Below are positions 42,222-50,573 of a stretch of 64,000 bases of DNA, piece after piece (position 1 is the first letter of the stretch; each line of letters starts with the position of its first letter). Below the pieces are notes generated by a model. It ran no database searches. It had not been told where the DNA came from and was given only the letters and a program-made list of their open reading frames with translations. The translations under genes and the position numbers were made by a program. Source of the DNA: Knoellia sp. p5-6-4 (lineage in GTDB: Bacteria; Actinomycetota; Actinomycetes; Actinomycetales; Dermatophilaceae); assembly GCF_029222705.1 (NCBI RefSeq), contig NZ_JARGZF010000001.1:24437-88436 (forward strand). The letters are read 5' to 3'.

Positions 42222-43501
42222 CACTCGACCCCGAAGCGACGCGCGGCCTCCACCCCGGAGCGACACCCGTCCTCGTGGAAGCCCCATCCGTGGTAGGCCC
42301 CGGCGTAGACGGTCCGGTCGGTGGCGAGCGAGGCGAGACGGGACTGCGCGGCGACGGACTCCGGTGTGTAGAGCGGGTGCTCGTAGTCCATCACGGCAAT
42401 GACGCTAGCCGCGGCGATCCGCTCCCGCGCGTTCAGCGTGACGAGGTGCTGCTCGGGCGAACGGTGGCCCTGGAGGCGGTTCATCCAGTACGTCACCACC
42501 GGCGCGTTGCCGGGGGTCGAGCACGAGGTCATCAGGTAGTTCCACGAGGCGCGTGCCTGCGCAGCTCGCGGGAGCCGCGCCGGGTCGGTGTGCAGCACGG
42601 TCTCGTTGGGGGTGTAGGTGAACGCCTTGAGGGTCTGCACCTCGTCCTCGGTCGGGTCGGCGAGCAGCGACAGCGCCTGGTCCGGGTGCGTGGCCAGGAC
42701 CACCTTGTCGAACCGTGCGGAGGCCCCGGTGCTGTCCTCGACGTCCACCCCGTCCGGTCCTCGCCACACCGCCGTCACCGCCCTGCCGCGACGCACCGAC
42801 GGCAGGCGCTCGGCGATCCGCTCGACGTAGGTGCGCGACCCGCCGACGACCGTGAACCACTGTGGTGACCCGGTGACCCGCAGCATGCCGTGGTGGTCGA
42901 GGAAGCGGAACAGGTAGCGCGCCGGGTACAGCAGGGCGGAGTCCTGCCCCGCCGACCACACGCACGACACGACCGGCACCGCGTAGTGGTTCACGAAGTG
43001 CTCGCTGAAGCCCTCCGTCTCGAGAAACTCACCGTAAGTGGTCGTGTCGGTGTCGTCGGTGCGCTCGAGGAAGGCGGAGGCCCGGCGGTGGAACCGCCGG
43101 ACCTGCAGGAGCATGGCCACGAAACGGCGGTCGAACAGGCGACCCGGCTGGGCGAGGATACCCTTGAGCCCGCGTCCACCGGCATACTCCAGCCCGCAGT
43201 CCTCGCAGCGGATGCTCATGCTCATCTCGGTGGGGCGCGCCTGCACACCCAGCTCGGCGAAGAGCCGCCGCAGGAACGGGTAGGTGCGGTCGTTGTGCAC
43301 GATGAACCCGCTGTCCACGGCATACCGGCTCCCGTCGGCGGACGGGACGTCGTGGGTGTGGGCGTGTCCGCCCAGCCGCTCCTCGGCCTCGTACAGGGTC
43401 ACGTCGTGCGTGCGCGCCAGCAGGTAGGCGGCTGTGAGGCCCGACACGCCGGCGCCGATCACGGCGACCGATGGCCGGGAGGGCGATGCAGGTCCGCTCA
43501 T
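42218..43501 (-). CDS. NAD(P)/FAD-dependent oxidoreductase of the amine oxidase/desaturase-like family
   Basis: A 427-residue flavoprotein. VAVIGAGVSGLTAAYLL is the N-terminal dinucleotide loop, LYEAEERLGGHAHT the second FAD contact and GFIVHNDRTYPFLRRLF a family-specific block. A CEDC pair lies near residue 105. First gene of the FAD-DUF1365-cyclopropane synthase operon; its relatives are proposed to introduce or saturate double bonds of membrane fatty acids. The substrate is not proven. Confidence 0.87.
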   Translation of the reverse strand: MSGPASPSRPSVAVIGAGVSGLTAAYLLARTHDVTLYEAEERLGGHAHTHDVPSADGSRYAVDSGFIVHNDRTYPFLRRLFAELGVQARPTEMSMSIRCEDCGLEYAGGRGLKGILAQPGRLFDRRFVAMLLQVRRFHRRASAFLERTDDTDTTTYGEFLETEGFSEHFVNHYAVPVVSCVWSAGQDSALLYPARYLFRFLDHHGMLRVTGSPQWFTVVGGSRTYVERIAERLPSVRRGRAVTAVWRGPDGVDVEDSTGASARFDKVVLATHPDQALSLLADPTEDEVQTLKAFTYTPNETVLHTDPARLPRAAQARASWNYLMTSCSTPGNAPVVTYWMNRLQGHRSPEQHLVTLNARERIAAASVIAVMDYEHPLYTPESVAAQSRLASLATDRTVYAGAYHGWGFHEDGCRSGVEAARRFGVEW

Positions 43502-43549
43502 GCCGGTCCTTCGGTGCGCTTGCCGGTCTGGATTGGTCTCATTGTGCTG

Positions 43550-44806
43550 CTATGCCGGACTGGCGGCGAGGACGGCCGCGGCCGCCGCGACGGACCCCAG
43601 CAGGCCGGCGGTCACGATGAGTCCGTACCGGCGACCACCGCTGGTCAGGGCGACGGCCGACTTCACCACCCCACTGGCCACCAGGAGGCCGAGGACCCCC
43701 CAGCGGGCGGCCTCCACGCCGAGGCTGCCCGCGGCCGTCAGCTGCGCGACGGTGGCGGCGGCCGCGTGCAGCTCGGCGAGGGCAGCAACACCTGCCGTCG
43801 CCAGGGCGCCGGCGTCGCCGACGACGTCGCGCAGCCACGCCGACACGAAGAGCACCACGGTGATCGCCGCACCGAAGGTCAGCGCCCAGCTGAGCCGGAA
43901 GGCACGGGCCGTGGGGTTGCCGGGGAGCGCCTCGGTGTCGGCAACCCTGCCCCAGATGCCGGCCGCGCTGAAGGCGAGCAGCCACAGCGCCGCGGCCGCC
44001 AGGGCCCACCCCGTGCTGCGCAGCAGGGCCGGCGACCCCGCTCCCACGACGGCCACGAACAAGAGCAGGGAGGCGAGGTTCGACAGCAGCGCGGCCGAGG
44101 CCGCGGGCCGACGCACCTCCGGGGTCTCGCGGGCCCGCTGGCCGAAGCCGGCCGTCGCCGCCGTCGACGAGGCGAACCCGGAGAAGAAGCCCGCCAACGG
44201 CAACCCCCAGCGCGCGCCGACCAGCCGGAGCGCCACGTGGCCGGCTGCACCGACTGCCATGACCAGCACGACGTACTTCCACACGGTCCGCGGGTTGAGG
44301 GCGCCCCAGGGGTCGAGGCTGCGGTCCGGCAGCAGCGGCCAGATCACCAGGATCGCCGAGGCGAGCAGGAGCAGGTCACCGAGCTCGCGCTGGCTGATGA
44401 GCTCGCGGCTCAGCCGGTGCAGTGGGCGCTTGGTGTGCAGCAGCACGGCGACCACGACGCCGATCCCGGAGGCCAGCGCCGGGTTGCGCAGGGCCAGGGC
44501 GCCGAGCATGAACGTGACGACCATGGCGACCTCGCCGGTGACTCCCGGGTCCTCGCTGCCCGACCGGGCGTAGCTGACCACGACCAACCCGGCGACGAGC
44601 AGGCCTGTGACGAGCAGGAGCCGGGTGTCGACGAGCACGGACAGCGCACCGGCAAGGGCCAGCAGCGCGTGAGTGCGCACGCCGGCGGCCGAACGGACCG
44701 TCCCCTGTCCCTTGCGCCGCTCGCGCTCGATGCCGATGAGCAGCCCGATGCCCAGCGCGGCGGCCAGGCCGGAGACGTCGGCCGCCGTGAACTCCATGGG
44801 CGCCAT
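43550..44806 (-). CDS. MgtC/SapB-DUF4010 membrane protein
   Basis: A 418-residue protein with about 12 helices. The first third has the MgtC-type opening LAAALGIGLLIGIERERRKGQG followed by AAGVRTHALLALAGAL; the rest is the DUF4010 domain with GFFSGFASSTAATAGF. Such proteins are thought to be transporters or regulators of ion homeostasis, possibly Mg2+ or another cation. A second ATG three codons in (MEFTAAD) is an alternative start. It is divergent from tspO. Confidence 0.85.
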   Translation of the reverse strand: MAPMEFTAADVSGLAAALGIGLLIGIERERRKGQGTVRSAAGVRTHALLALAGALSVLVDTRLLLVTGLLVAGLVVVSYARSGSEDPGVTGEVAMVVTFMLGALALRNPALASGIGVVVAVLLHTKRPLHRLSRELISQRELGDLLLLASAILVIWPLLPDRSLDPWGALNPRTVWKYVVLVMAVGAAGHVALRLVGARWGLPLAGFFSGFASSTAATAGFGQRARETPEVRRPAASAALLSNLASLLLFVAVVGAGSPALLRSTGWALAAAALWLLAFSAAGIWGRVADTEALPGNPTARAFRLSWALTFGAAITVVLFVSAWLRDVVGDAGALATAGVAALAELHAAAATVAQLTAAGSLGVEAARWGVLGLLVASGVVKSAVALTSGGRRYGLIVTAGLLGSVAAAAAVLAASPA

Positions 44807-44851
44807 CTCACCACGACGGCGCGCGCCACGTCCGGCCATGTGCTCCCATGG

Positions 44852-44866
44852 TGGCAACTGGTGCCA
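44852..44866. promoter_or_regulatory. TGGCA-N5-TGCCA palindrome between DUF4010 and tspO genes
   Basis: TGGCAACTGGTGCCA lies mid-way in the 114-bp divergent region and may be an operator for one or both genes. The 13-mer GGTGCCAACCGAC, which overlaps its right arm, also occurs at about 21060, between the small regulator and the four-helix membrane protein gene. Confidence 0.35.
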
Positions 44867-44920
44867 ACCGACCCATCCGCCACGGCGACGACGCCGAAAC
44901 CCCGACGTGAGGACGACGTG

Positions 44921-45406
44921 ATGCCCGCCCGACGCACCCTGCTCGCCACCGGCGCCGCGGTCACTGCGACGGCCGTGACGGGCTCGCTCGGCACCGACGT
45001 GCGCTCCCGCTGGTACCGCGACCTGGACAAGCCGCCGTGGCAGCCGCCCGGCTGGGCCTTCGGCCCGGCGTGGACGACGCTCTACGGGCTCATCGCGCTC
45101 GGCTCGGCCCGGGCCCTCGACGCGGCCTCCTCTCCTGCCGAGCGGCGCAGGCTGCAGCGGGCCCTCGCGGTCAACCTGGCGCTCAACGCCGGGTGGAACT
45201 GGCTGTTCTTCCGGGCCCGCCGGCCCGACCTCGCCCTCGCCGAGGTCGTCCTCCTGGAGGCCTCGACCCTCGACCTGGCCCGCCGCGCCGGCCGGTCCGA
45301 CCCCGCGGCCGGCCGCCTGCTCTGGCCGTATGCCGGGTGGGTCGCCTTCGCCACCGCCCTGAACGCCTCGATCGCCCGCCGCAACCGACCCCGGAGGACC
45401 TCGTGA
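44921..45406 (+). CDS. TspO/MBR-family membrane protein
   Basis: A 161-residue, five-helix protein. The TspO landmarks are all present: WYRDLDKPPWQPPGWAFGPAWTTLYG in the first loop, NLALNAGWNWLFF in helix 3 and PYAGWVAFATALNASI in helix 5. TspO proteins bind tetrapyrroles and sterols and respond to light, oxygen or stress. It is coupled by GTGA to the SRPBCC protein. The first 30 residues are hydrophobic and form helix 1. Confidence 0.9.
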   Translation: MPARRTLLATGAAVTATAVTGSLGTDVRSRWYRDLDKPPWQPPGWAFGPAWTTLYGLIALGSARALDAASSPAERRRLQRALAVNLALNAGWNWLFFRARRPDLALAEVVLLEASTLDLARRAGRSDPAAGRLLWPYAGWVAFATALNASIARRNRPRRTS

Positions 45407-45831
45407 AGATCCAGCGCACCGTGACCGTCGACCAGCCCGTGCAGAAGGTCTTCGCCTACCTCTCGGACTTCACGACGACGACGGAGTGGGACCCTGGCAC
45501 GGTGCGCACCGTCCGGCAGAGCGGCGACGGCGGCGTCGGGACGCGGTACCACAACACCTCCAAGTTCGCGGGGCGCGAGACCGAGCTGGTCTACGTCGTC
45601 GAGGCGGTGGAGCCGAGCCGGCGTTTCGCGCTGCGCGGCGAGAACGGCACGCTGGTGGCGCACGACACGATGGAGTTCTCGGGCAGCGACCAGCGCACGA
45701 CGGTGACCTACACGGCCGACTTCGCGTTCAAGGGACTCACCCGCTTCGTGGCACCCCTGCTCGCCCCAGCCTTCAAGAAGCTGGGTGACGACGCGGAGAA
45801 GGGCATGCGCGAGGCGCTCAGCCGGCTCTGA
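45403..45831 (+). CDS. SRPBCC (START/Bet v1-like) protein
   Basis: A 142-residue ligand-binding-fold protein. VTVDQPVQKVFAYLSDFTTTTEWDPG is the standard opening of polyketide cyclase/dehydrase-like SRPBCC members, and the C-terminal amphipathic helix (APAFKKLGDDAEKGMREAL) closes the cavity. It probably binds a hydrophobic ligand, possibly the same kind handled by TspO just upstream. Its 3' end overlaps the convergent GH31 gene by 14 nt. Confidence 0.88.
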   Translation: MKIQRTVTVDQPVQKVFAYLSDFTTTTEWDPGTVRTVRQSGDGGVGTRYHNTSKFAGRETELVYVVEAVEPSRRFALRGENGTLVAHDTMEFSGSDQRTTVTYTADFAFKGLTRFVAPLLAPAFKKLGDDAEKGMREALSRL

Positions 45832-48250
45832 AGCCGACCTCGAACGGCTGGCCGCTGTTCGGCAGGGTGAAGGCACGGGCACCGGCGCCCTCCTCGGCGC
45901 TGACTGCCGCCCCGTCGTGCTGCACCTGGTCCGGGGCCGCACCGTGCACGACGAGTCGGAACGCCTGCCGGCGGAACTCCGGGTAGCCCTCGCCGTCGAC
46001 TGCCGCCCGCACCGTCAGGCTGTCTCCGCTGCGCTCGACGACCAGCGTCGTGCGCAGGTGCCGGCCCTCGTCCGCGGCGAACGTCAGCCCGTCGTCCTCG
46101 CGCAGCACCGACTCGTGGCGGCCGTCCATCGCCGGGACGAAGAGGTGCAGCTCGACGGTGTCGGGGTGGTGCCCGTCCGTCGAGGCAGGCGCCTGCGGCC
46201 ACATCGGCACCACCGCACCGGCCCGGGCGAAGAGCGGGATGTGGTCCATGGGCGTGTCGACCCGCAGGAACCGGGTGCCGTCGTACCGCTCGCCGGAGTA
46301 CCAGTCGTACCACTCCCCCGCCGGCAGGTAGACCTGGCGAGCCACCTGCCCCGCCTCGACCACCGGGGCCACGAGCAGGTCCGGGCCGAAGAGGTACTCG
46401 TCGTCGAGGTCACGCGTGAGCGGGTCGTCCTGGAAGTCGAACACCAGCGGCCGCTGGACGGGCGCGCCGGTCTCCGCGGCGGTCAGGAACGCCGCGTAGA
46501 TGTAAGGGAGGAGGCGGTAGCGCAGCTGCAGCGCCTCGCGCACGTGCTGGAGGACCAGGTCACCCCAGGCCCAGGCGTACTGGTCGACGTTGCCGATCTC
46601 GGAGTGGTTGCGGCAGAAGGGCGTCAGCACGCCGTACTGCATCCACCGCAGGTAGAGCTCGGCGTTGGAGTTGCCGGCGAAGCCCCCGATGTCGGCGCCG
46701 ACGAACGCCTGCCCCGAGATGCCGAAGCCGGCCGCCATCGGCATGCTCAGCCACAGGTGGTCCCAGCGCGACATGTTGTCGCCCATCCAGTTGGCGGCGT
46801 AGCGCTGGATGCCGGCGAAGCCCGCGCGGGAGAGCACGAAGGTGCGCAGGTCGGGCATCGCCTCGCGCAGCCCCTGGGTCGTGCCCATCGCCATCAGCAG
46901 GGCGTACTGGTTGTGGTAGCGCTCGTGCGACTCCCGGCCGTGGTCGAAGCGCATCGCCCGGGGGTCGATGACGCCGGTGGCCGGTTCGTTCATGTCGTTC
47001 CAGATGCCGGCCAGGCCGGACCTCACGTGCGCCGCGTTGAGCTCACCCCACCAGGACCGCGCCTCCTCGGTGGCGAAGTCGGGGAAGGCGGTGTCGCCCG
47101 GCCACACCTCCCCGATGTAGATGTCGCCGCCTTCGGTGCGGCACAGCACGTCGCGCTCGACCGCCTGGTCGTAGACCCAGTAGCCGGGGTCGCGCTTCAC
47201 GCCGGGGTCGATGATCGTGATGACGCGAAATCCTTTGCCCCGCAACCTCTCCAGCATGCCTGCGGGGTCGGGGAAGGACTTCTCGTTCCAGGTGAAGACG
47301 CGGTAGCCGTCCATGTACTCGATGTCGAGCCACAGGGCGTCACAGGGGATGTCGGAGTCGCGGTGGCGCTCGGCGAGCGCCTCGACGGCGTCCTGCGTGT
47401 AGTCGAACCAGCGGCACTGGTGGTAGCCCAGCGCCCACAGCGGCGGGGGCGCCGTGCGCCCGGTGAGCCAGGTGTATGCCGTGAGGATGTCCGGCATGCG
47501 CGGCCCGGCGAAGATGTACTCGGTGTACTGGCCGCCTGCGAAGTGGAAGCGGTACTCGTCGCGGTGGGCGAACTCGTAGGCGGCACGGTAGCCGTTGTCG
47601 ACGAAGGACCCGCTCATGGCCCCGGACGGGTAGCTGTGGTGGTAGAAGAACGGGATCGAGACGTAGTAGGGGTCGAACTCCGTGCTGGTGCGGTCGGCCC
47701 GCGGGTCGTCCGGGTCGAGGCCCGCACGGAACTCCGCGGTCGCGCTGGGGTTGAGCACGTCGGTGTTCCAGAGCGTGAAGTCGCGGCCCTTGCGGTTGTG
47801 CCGTCCCGTCTTCTCGCCGAGTCCGTAGAGAGCGTCCTCCTGGCGGCAGCGACGACGCACGGTGAAGGCGTCGTTGAGCGTGGCGTAGGCCCAGTAGCGC
47901 CCCTCGCCGTCCTGCGCCGTCTCCACCACCGGCGTCCCGTCAGGCCGGTGCACGTCCACCCTGAACGGGTCCAGCCACAGGGAGACGACCATCGCCGCCG
48001 CACGCAGGCGCACGACGCCGTCGCCCCGTTCCACCGAGAACGCGGGCGTCTGCGCGAGCGGGTCCACCCACACGGCATACGTCGGGGACTCGTCGAACAG
48101 CCCGCCCCGGCTGATCTTCACGCGAGCCACGTCGTCGCGGACGACGTCGATGCGCAGCTGCTCTCCTTGGATCCGTGCCAGCAGGCCGGTCGCCGTCTCC
48201 GTGACGTCGTCCACCCTCTCGAAGCGCCGGTAGCCGTCGGTCTCGATCAC
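45818..48250 (-). CDS. Glycoside hydrolase family 31 (alpha-glucosidase/alpha-xylosidase type)
   Basis: An 810-residue cytosolic glycosidase, no signal peptide. The GH31 catalytic nucleophile is in GIWNDMNEP, preceded by LWLDIEYMDGYRVFTW and followed by HLWLSMPMAAGFGISGQAFVGADIGGF. An N-terminal beta-sandwich (about 1-230) includes LYGLGEKTGRHNRKG. Substrates are alpha-glucosides or xylosides; specificity cannot be told. I use the GTG after GAGGA; the 225 upstream codons in frame lie over the divergent gene and are not coding. Confidence 0.93.
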   Translation of the reverse strand: MIETDGYRRFERVDDVTETATGLLARIQGEQLRIDVVRDDVARVKISRGGLFDESPTYAVWVDPLAQTPAFSVERGDGVVRLRAAAMVVSLWLDPFRVDVHRPDGTPVVETAQDGEGRYWAYATLNDAFTVRRRCRQEDALYGLGEKTGRHNRKGRDFTLWNTDVLNPSATAEFRAGLDPDDPRADRTSTEFDPYYVSIPFFYHHSYPSGAMSGSFVDNGYRAAYEFAHRDEYRFHFAGGQYTEYIFAGPRMPDILTAYTWLTGRTAPPPLWALGYHQCRWFDYTQDAVEALAERHRDSDIPCDALWLDIEYMDGYRVFTWNEKSFPDPAGMLERLRGKGFRVITIIDPGVKRDPGYWVYDQAVERDVLCRTEGGDIYIGEVWPGDTAFPDFATEEARSWWGELNAAHVRSGLAGIWNDMNEPATGVIDPRAMRFDHGRESHERYHNQYALLMAMGTTQGLREAMPDLRTFVLSRAGFAGIQRYAANWMGDNMSRWDHLWLSMPMAAGFGISGQAFVGADIGGFAGNSNAELYLRWMQYGVLTPFCRNHSEIGNVDQYAWAWGDLVLQHVREALQLRYRLLPYIYAAFLTAAETGAPVQRPLVFDFQDDPLTRDLDDEYLFGPDLLVAPVVEAGQVARQVYLPAGEWYDWYSGERYDGTRFLRVDTPMDHIPLFARAGAVVPMWPQAPASTDGHHPDTVELHLFVPAMDGRHESVLREDDGLTFAADEGRHLRTTLVVERSGDSLTVRAAVDGEGYPEFRRQAFRLVVHGAAPDQVQHDGAAVSAEEGAGARAFTLPNSGQPFEVGFRAG

Positions 48251-48328
48251 TGGGTCAGGGTCCTCGCTCGCTCGGGTTCGGGGTGCCAGAGGCGAGCATG
48301 CCGCAGATGGCTGGGAGACTGAAGCGCC

Positions 48329-48883
48329 ATGAGCCGACTTGAGCCGATCCGTCCCGAGGAGCAGGACAGCGAGCAGCGCGACCTGTACGCCAGCATCACC
48401 GGCGGGCCGCGCGCCGATGGTCCGCAGCACTTCGCGCTCACGACCCCAGAGGGCGCCCTCACCGGCCCCTTCAACGCCTTCCTGCTCTCCCCCGGCGTAG
48501 GTGGGGCCCTCGAGCGCCTCGGTGCCGCTGTGCGCTACGAGACGGGCCTGACCGGTCGCATCCGCGAGCTCGCCATCCTGGCCGTCGCCGCCCACTGGTC
48601 GAGCACCTTCGAGTGGACGGCCCACGAGGCGGTGGGTCGCGCCGCCGGGCTCACCGACGAGGAGCTGGAGGCGGTCCGCCGCGGGGAGGTCCCAGCGCTC
48701 GACGACCCGCAGGAACGCGCGTCTGCCGAGCTCGTGCGCTGCCTGCTCCGGGGAGACGTCTCCGACGACGAGTGGGCCCGCTGGGCCGAGCCGCTCGGGA
48801 GCAGGGCCGTGTTCGAGCTCAGCGCGCTGGTGGGCTACTACGCCGCCCTCGCCCTCCAGCTGCGGGTGTTCCGCGCCGGCTGA
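48329..48883 (+). CDS. Carboxymuconolactone decarboxylase-like protein
   Basis: A 184-residue helical protein. TGLTGRIRELAILAVAAHWSSTFEWTAHEAVGRAAGL is the CMD/AhpD-like core, with Glu and His (FEWTAH) but without the C-x2-C of AhpD peroxidase, so a decarboxylase-like or unknown role is more likely than thiol peroxidase activity. It is divergent from the GH31 gene with a 78-bp promoter gap. Confidence 0.85.
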   Translation: MSRLEPIRPEEQDSEQRDLYASITGGPRADGPQHFALTTPEGALTGPFNAFLLSPGVGGALERLGAAVRYETGLTGRIRELAILAVAAHWSSTFEWTAHEAVGRAAGLTDEELEAVRRGEVPALDDPQERASAELVRCLLRGDVSDDEWARWAEPLGSRAVFELSALVGYYAALALQLRVFRAG

Positions 48884-48903
48884 CACCCGCGCAAGCAGTG
48901 CCC

Positions 48904-48930
48904 GATACGTCCTACGCAGGGGCACGTATC
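48904..48930. promoter_or_regulatory. GATACGT-N13-ACGTATC inverted repeat
   Basis: A perfect 7+7 repeat in the 153-bp gap before the secreted-protein gene. The AT content of the arms stands out. It may be an operator for that gene, whose start is about 110 bp downstream; no other signal is seen in the gap. Confidence 0.35.
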
Positions 48931-49036
48931 TTCTGGTCTTTCGCCCACGTCATCCGGCGTACCGCCACCACGATGTGCCCTTGGTCCTCGACCGGAGGGC
49001 CGCGCAAGGGGAACACGCAGGGGAAAGGGGTAGCGC

Positions 49037-49426
49037 ATGCACACCATGCGTCGTCTGATCTTGGGGGGAGCCGCGGCCGCCGCGGCAGTGGTGCTCACGG
49101 CCGGTCCCGGTCTGGCCCACGAGTGCATCAACGCCAGCCGCAACGGCGCGGCCGGTGCCCAGCTCGTCTTCGGCATGAACGACGAGGTGGTCTGGATGTC
49201 CAAGGGCCTGGAGCAGCGGATCGCGGGCGGCCAGGTCGACCTGGAGACCGGCGAGGGCTTCCACGGCCTGGTCGCGTTCGACATGGACGGCGACGGGGTC
49301 GGCGACGTCGCCACCTACATCGTCGGTCCGGAGGGCGAGACGCCCCTCAAGGCGCAGTACAACGGCCCCGCGTGCAAGGGCATGACCAACGTCGGGCTCT
49401 GGTTCGAGGAGTGCTTCGAGGGCTGA
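49037..49426 (+). CDS. Small secreted protein with a calcium-type D-x-D-G-D-G loop
   Basis: A 129-residue protein with a clear Sec signal peptide (MRRLILGGAAAAAAVVLTAGPGLA, cut near residue 27). The mature part has three Cys (HECIN, PACKG, EECFEG) and DMDGDGVGD near residue 85, a calcium-binding loop like those of EF-hands or thrombospondin type 3 repeats. I recognise no named family. Monocistronic: an inverted repeat lies upstream and a long GC hairpin follows. Confidence 0.78.
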   Translation: MHTMRRLILGGAAAAAAVVLTAGPGLAHECINASRNGAAGAQLVFGMNDEVVWMSKGLEQRIAGGQVDLETGEGFHGLVAFDMDGDGVGDVATYIVGPEGETPLKAQYNGPACKGMTNVGLWFEECFEG

Positions 49427-49453
49427 CGTCGCCTCGGTGCAGCGTCCGAGGCA

Positions 49454-49487
49454 GAGGGGGTCGCGCCGCCACCGGTGCGGCCCCCTC
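49454..49487 (+). terminator. GC-rich terminator hairpin after the secreted-protein gene
   Basis: GAGGGGGTCGCGCC pairs with GGTGCGGCCCCCTC over about 14 positions (one G-U, one G-T) around a 6-nt loop. There is no U run. It lies between the secreted-protein gene and the ABC operon, and the only in-frame GTG for the ABC ATPase lies directly after it. Confidence 0.65.
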
Positions 49488-49563
49488 GGTGCGCGTAGGG
49501 GCCTTCGGCCCTTGGGCACTGCGACGGGCGCCGATCACGCTGGGAGGGAACGAGGAGGGCGCC

Positions 49564-50571
49564 ATCGAACGTACCGAGCAGCGCACCACGCCGCCCCAGA
49601 CGCAGACCCCCAGGGTCGTCCCGCGACCGGACGGCGAGTGGACGCTGCAGGTCACGGGGCTCACCCGTCGCTTCGGTGAGCGACTGGCCGTCGAGGACGT
49701 CAGCTTCCACGTCGCCCCGGGCGAGACCTACGGGCTGCTCGGCCCCAACGGGGCCGGCAAGACGACGACGATCCGCGTCGTGTGCGGGCTGCTGGCGCCC
49801 GATGCCGGTGAGGTGAGCGTTGCCGGGCTGCCGGTGACCGCCACCGCGACCGAGGCCAAGGCACACATCGGCTACGTCCCCCAGGAGGTGTCCCTCTACC
49901 CGGACCTCACTGCGCGCGAGAACCTGCAGTTCTTCGGCCGCCTCTACCGCCTCGGCGGAGCGGAGCTCAGGGCGCGCGTCGCCGAGGTGCTCGAGCTCGT
50001 GGGCCTCACCGACCGACGCGACGACCGGGTGGAGTCCTTCAGCGGTGGCATGAAGCGGCGGCTCAACATCGGCGCGAGCCTGCTGCACCGGCCCGAGCTG
50101 CTCGTCCTCGACGAGCCCACGGTCGGCGTCGACCCGCAGAGCCGCCACGCCATCATGGAGAGCATCGCCACCCTCGGCACCGCCGGCATGGCGGTCCTCT
50201 ACACCACCCACTACATGGAGGAGGCCGAGCGGCTCTGCGACCGCGTCGGCATCATCGACCACGGCCACCTGGTCGCGGAGGGAACCCATCGCGAGCTGGT
50301 CGCCCGCGTGGGTGAGAAGGACCGGATCACGCTGTCTGCCAGTGGTTCCCTGGCTCGTTTCGCCGAGCAGTGCCGTCGGCTCGAGGGCATCGAGCAGGTC
50401 GACACGGCCGGCTCGTCCGTGCACCTCATCGCCTCCGACGGCCGCCGGCGCCTCGCCGAGGTGCTGGCGGTCGCCACGGCCACCGACACCGCCGTCCGCT
50501 CGGTCGAGGTCGAGGAACCCGACCTCGAAGCGGTCTTCCTCCACCTCACGGGCACCGCCCTGCGGGAGTGA
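49564..50571 (+). CDS. ABC-2 type exporter ATP-binding protein, with no normal start codon
   Basis: A 335-residue ABC ATPase. Walker A is GPNGAGKTT, the Q loop VPQEVSLYPD, the signature FSGGMKRRLN, Walker B LLVLDEP and the H loop TTHYMEEA, all intact. The C-terminal region (about 250-335) is the usual DrrA-type extension. No in-frame ATG, GTG or TTG exists between the upstream terminator and the Walker A region. A perfect GAGGAGG ribosome-binding site lies 6 nt before ATC (49564), used here; a CTG at 49540 has none. The GTG at 49489 lies just after the terminator hairpin. It forms an exporter with the two permeases. Confidence 0.85.
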   Translation: MERTEQRTTPPQTQTPRVVPRPDGEWTLQVTGLTRRFGERLAVEDVSFHVAPGETYGLLGPNGAGKTTTIRVVCGLLAPDAGEVSVAGLPVTATATEAKAHIGYVPQEVSLYPDLTARENLQFFGRLYRLGGAELRARVAEVLELVGLTDRRDDRVESFSGGMKRRLNIGASLLHRPELLVLDEPTVGVDPQSRHAIMESIATLGTAGMAVLYTTHYMEEAERLCDRVGIIDHGHLVAEGTHRELVARVGEKDRITLSASGSLARFAEQCRRLEGIEQVDTAGSSVHLIASDGRRRLAEVLAVATATDTAVRSVEVEEPDLEAVFLHLTGTALRE

Positions 50572-50573
50572 CG

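Noticed and set aside
42890..44920. An apparent N-terminal extension of TspO of over 670 codons
   Set aside because: The extension is antisense to the FAD oxidoreductase and DUF4010 genes and is low complexity. TspO itself starts at 44921 with normal length.
45785..48322. An 845-codon plus-strand open frame antisense to the GH31 gene
   Set aside because: Shadow reading. The minus strand holds the complete GH31 active site.
49495..49515. GGGGCCTTCGGCCCTTGG upstream of the ABC operon as a definite Dos box
   Set aside because: It is also a small stable hairpin and may belong to the preceding terminator region, so it is listed only as a weak comparison.
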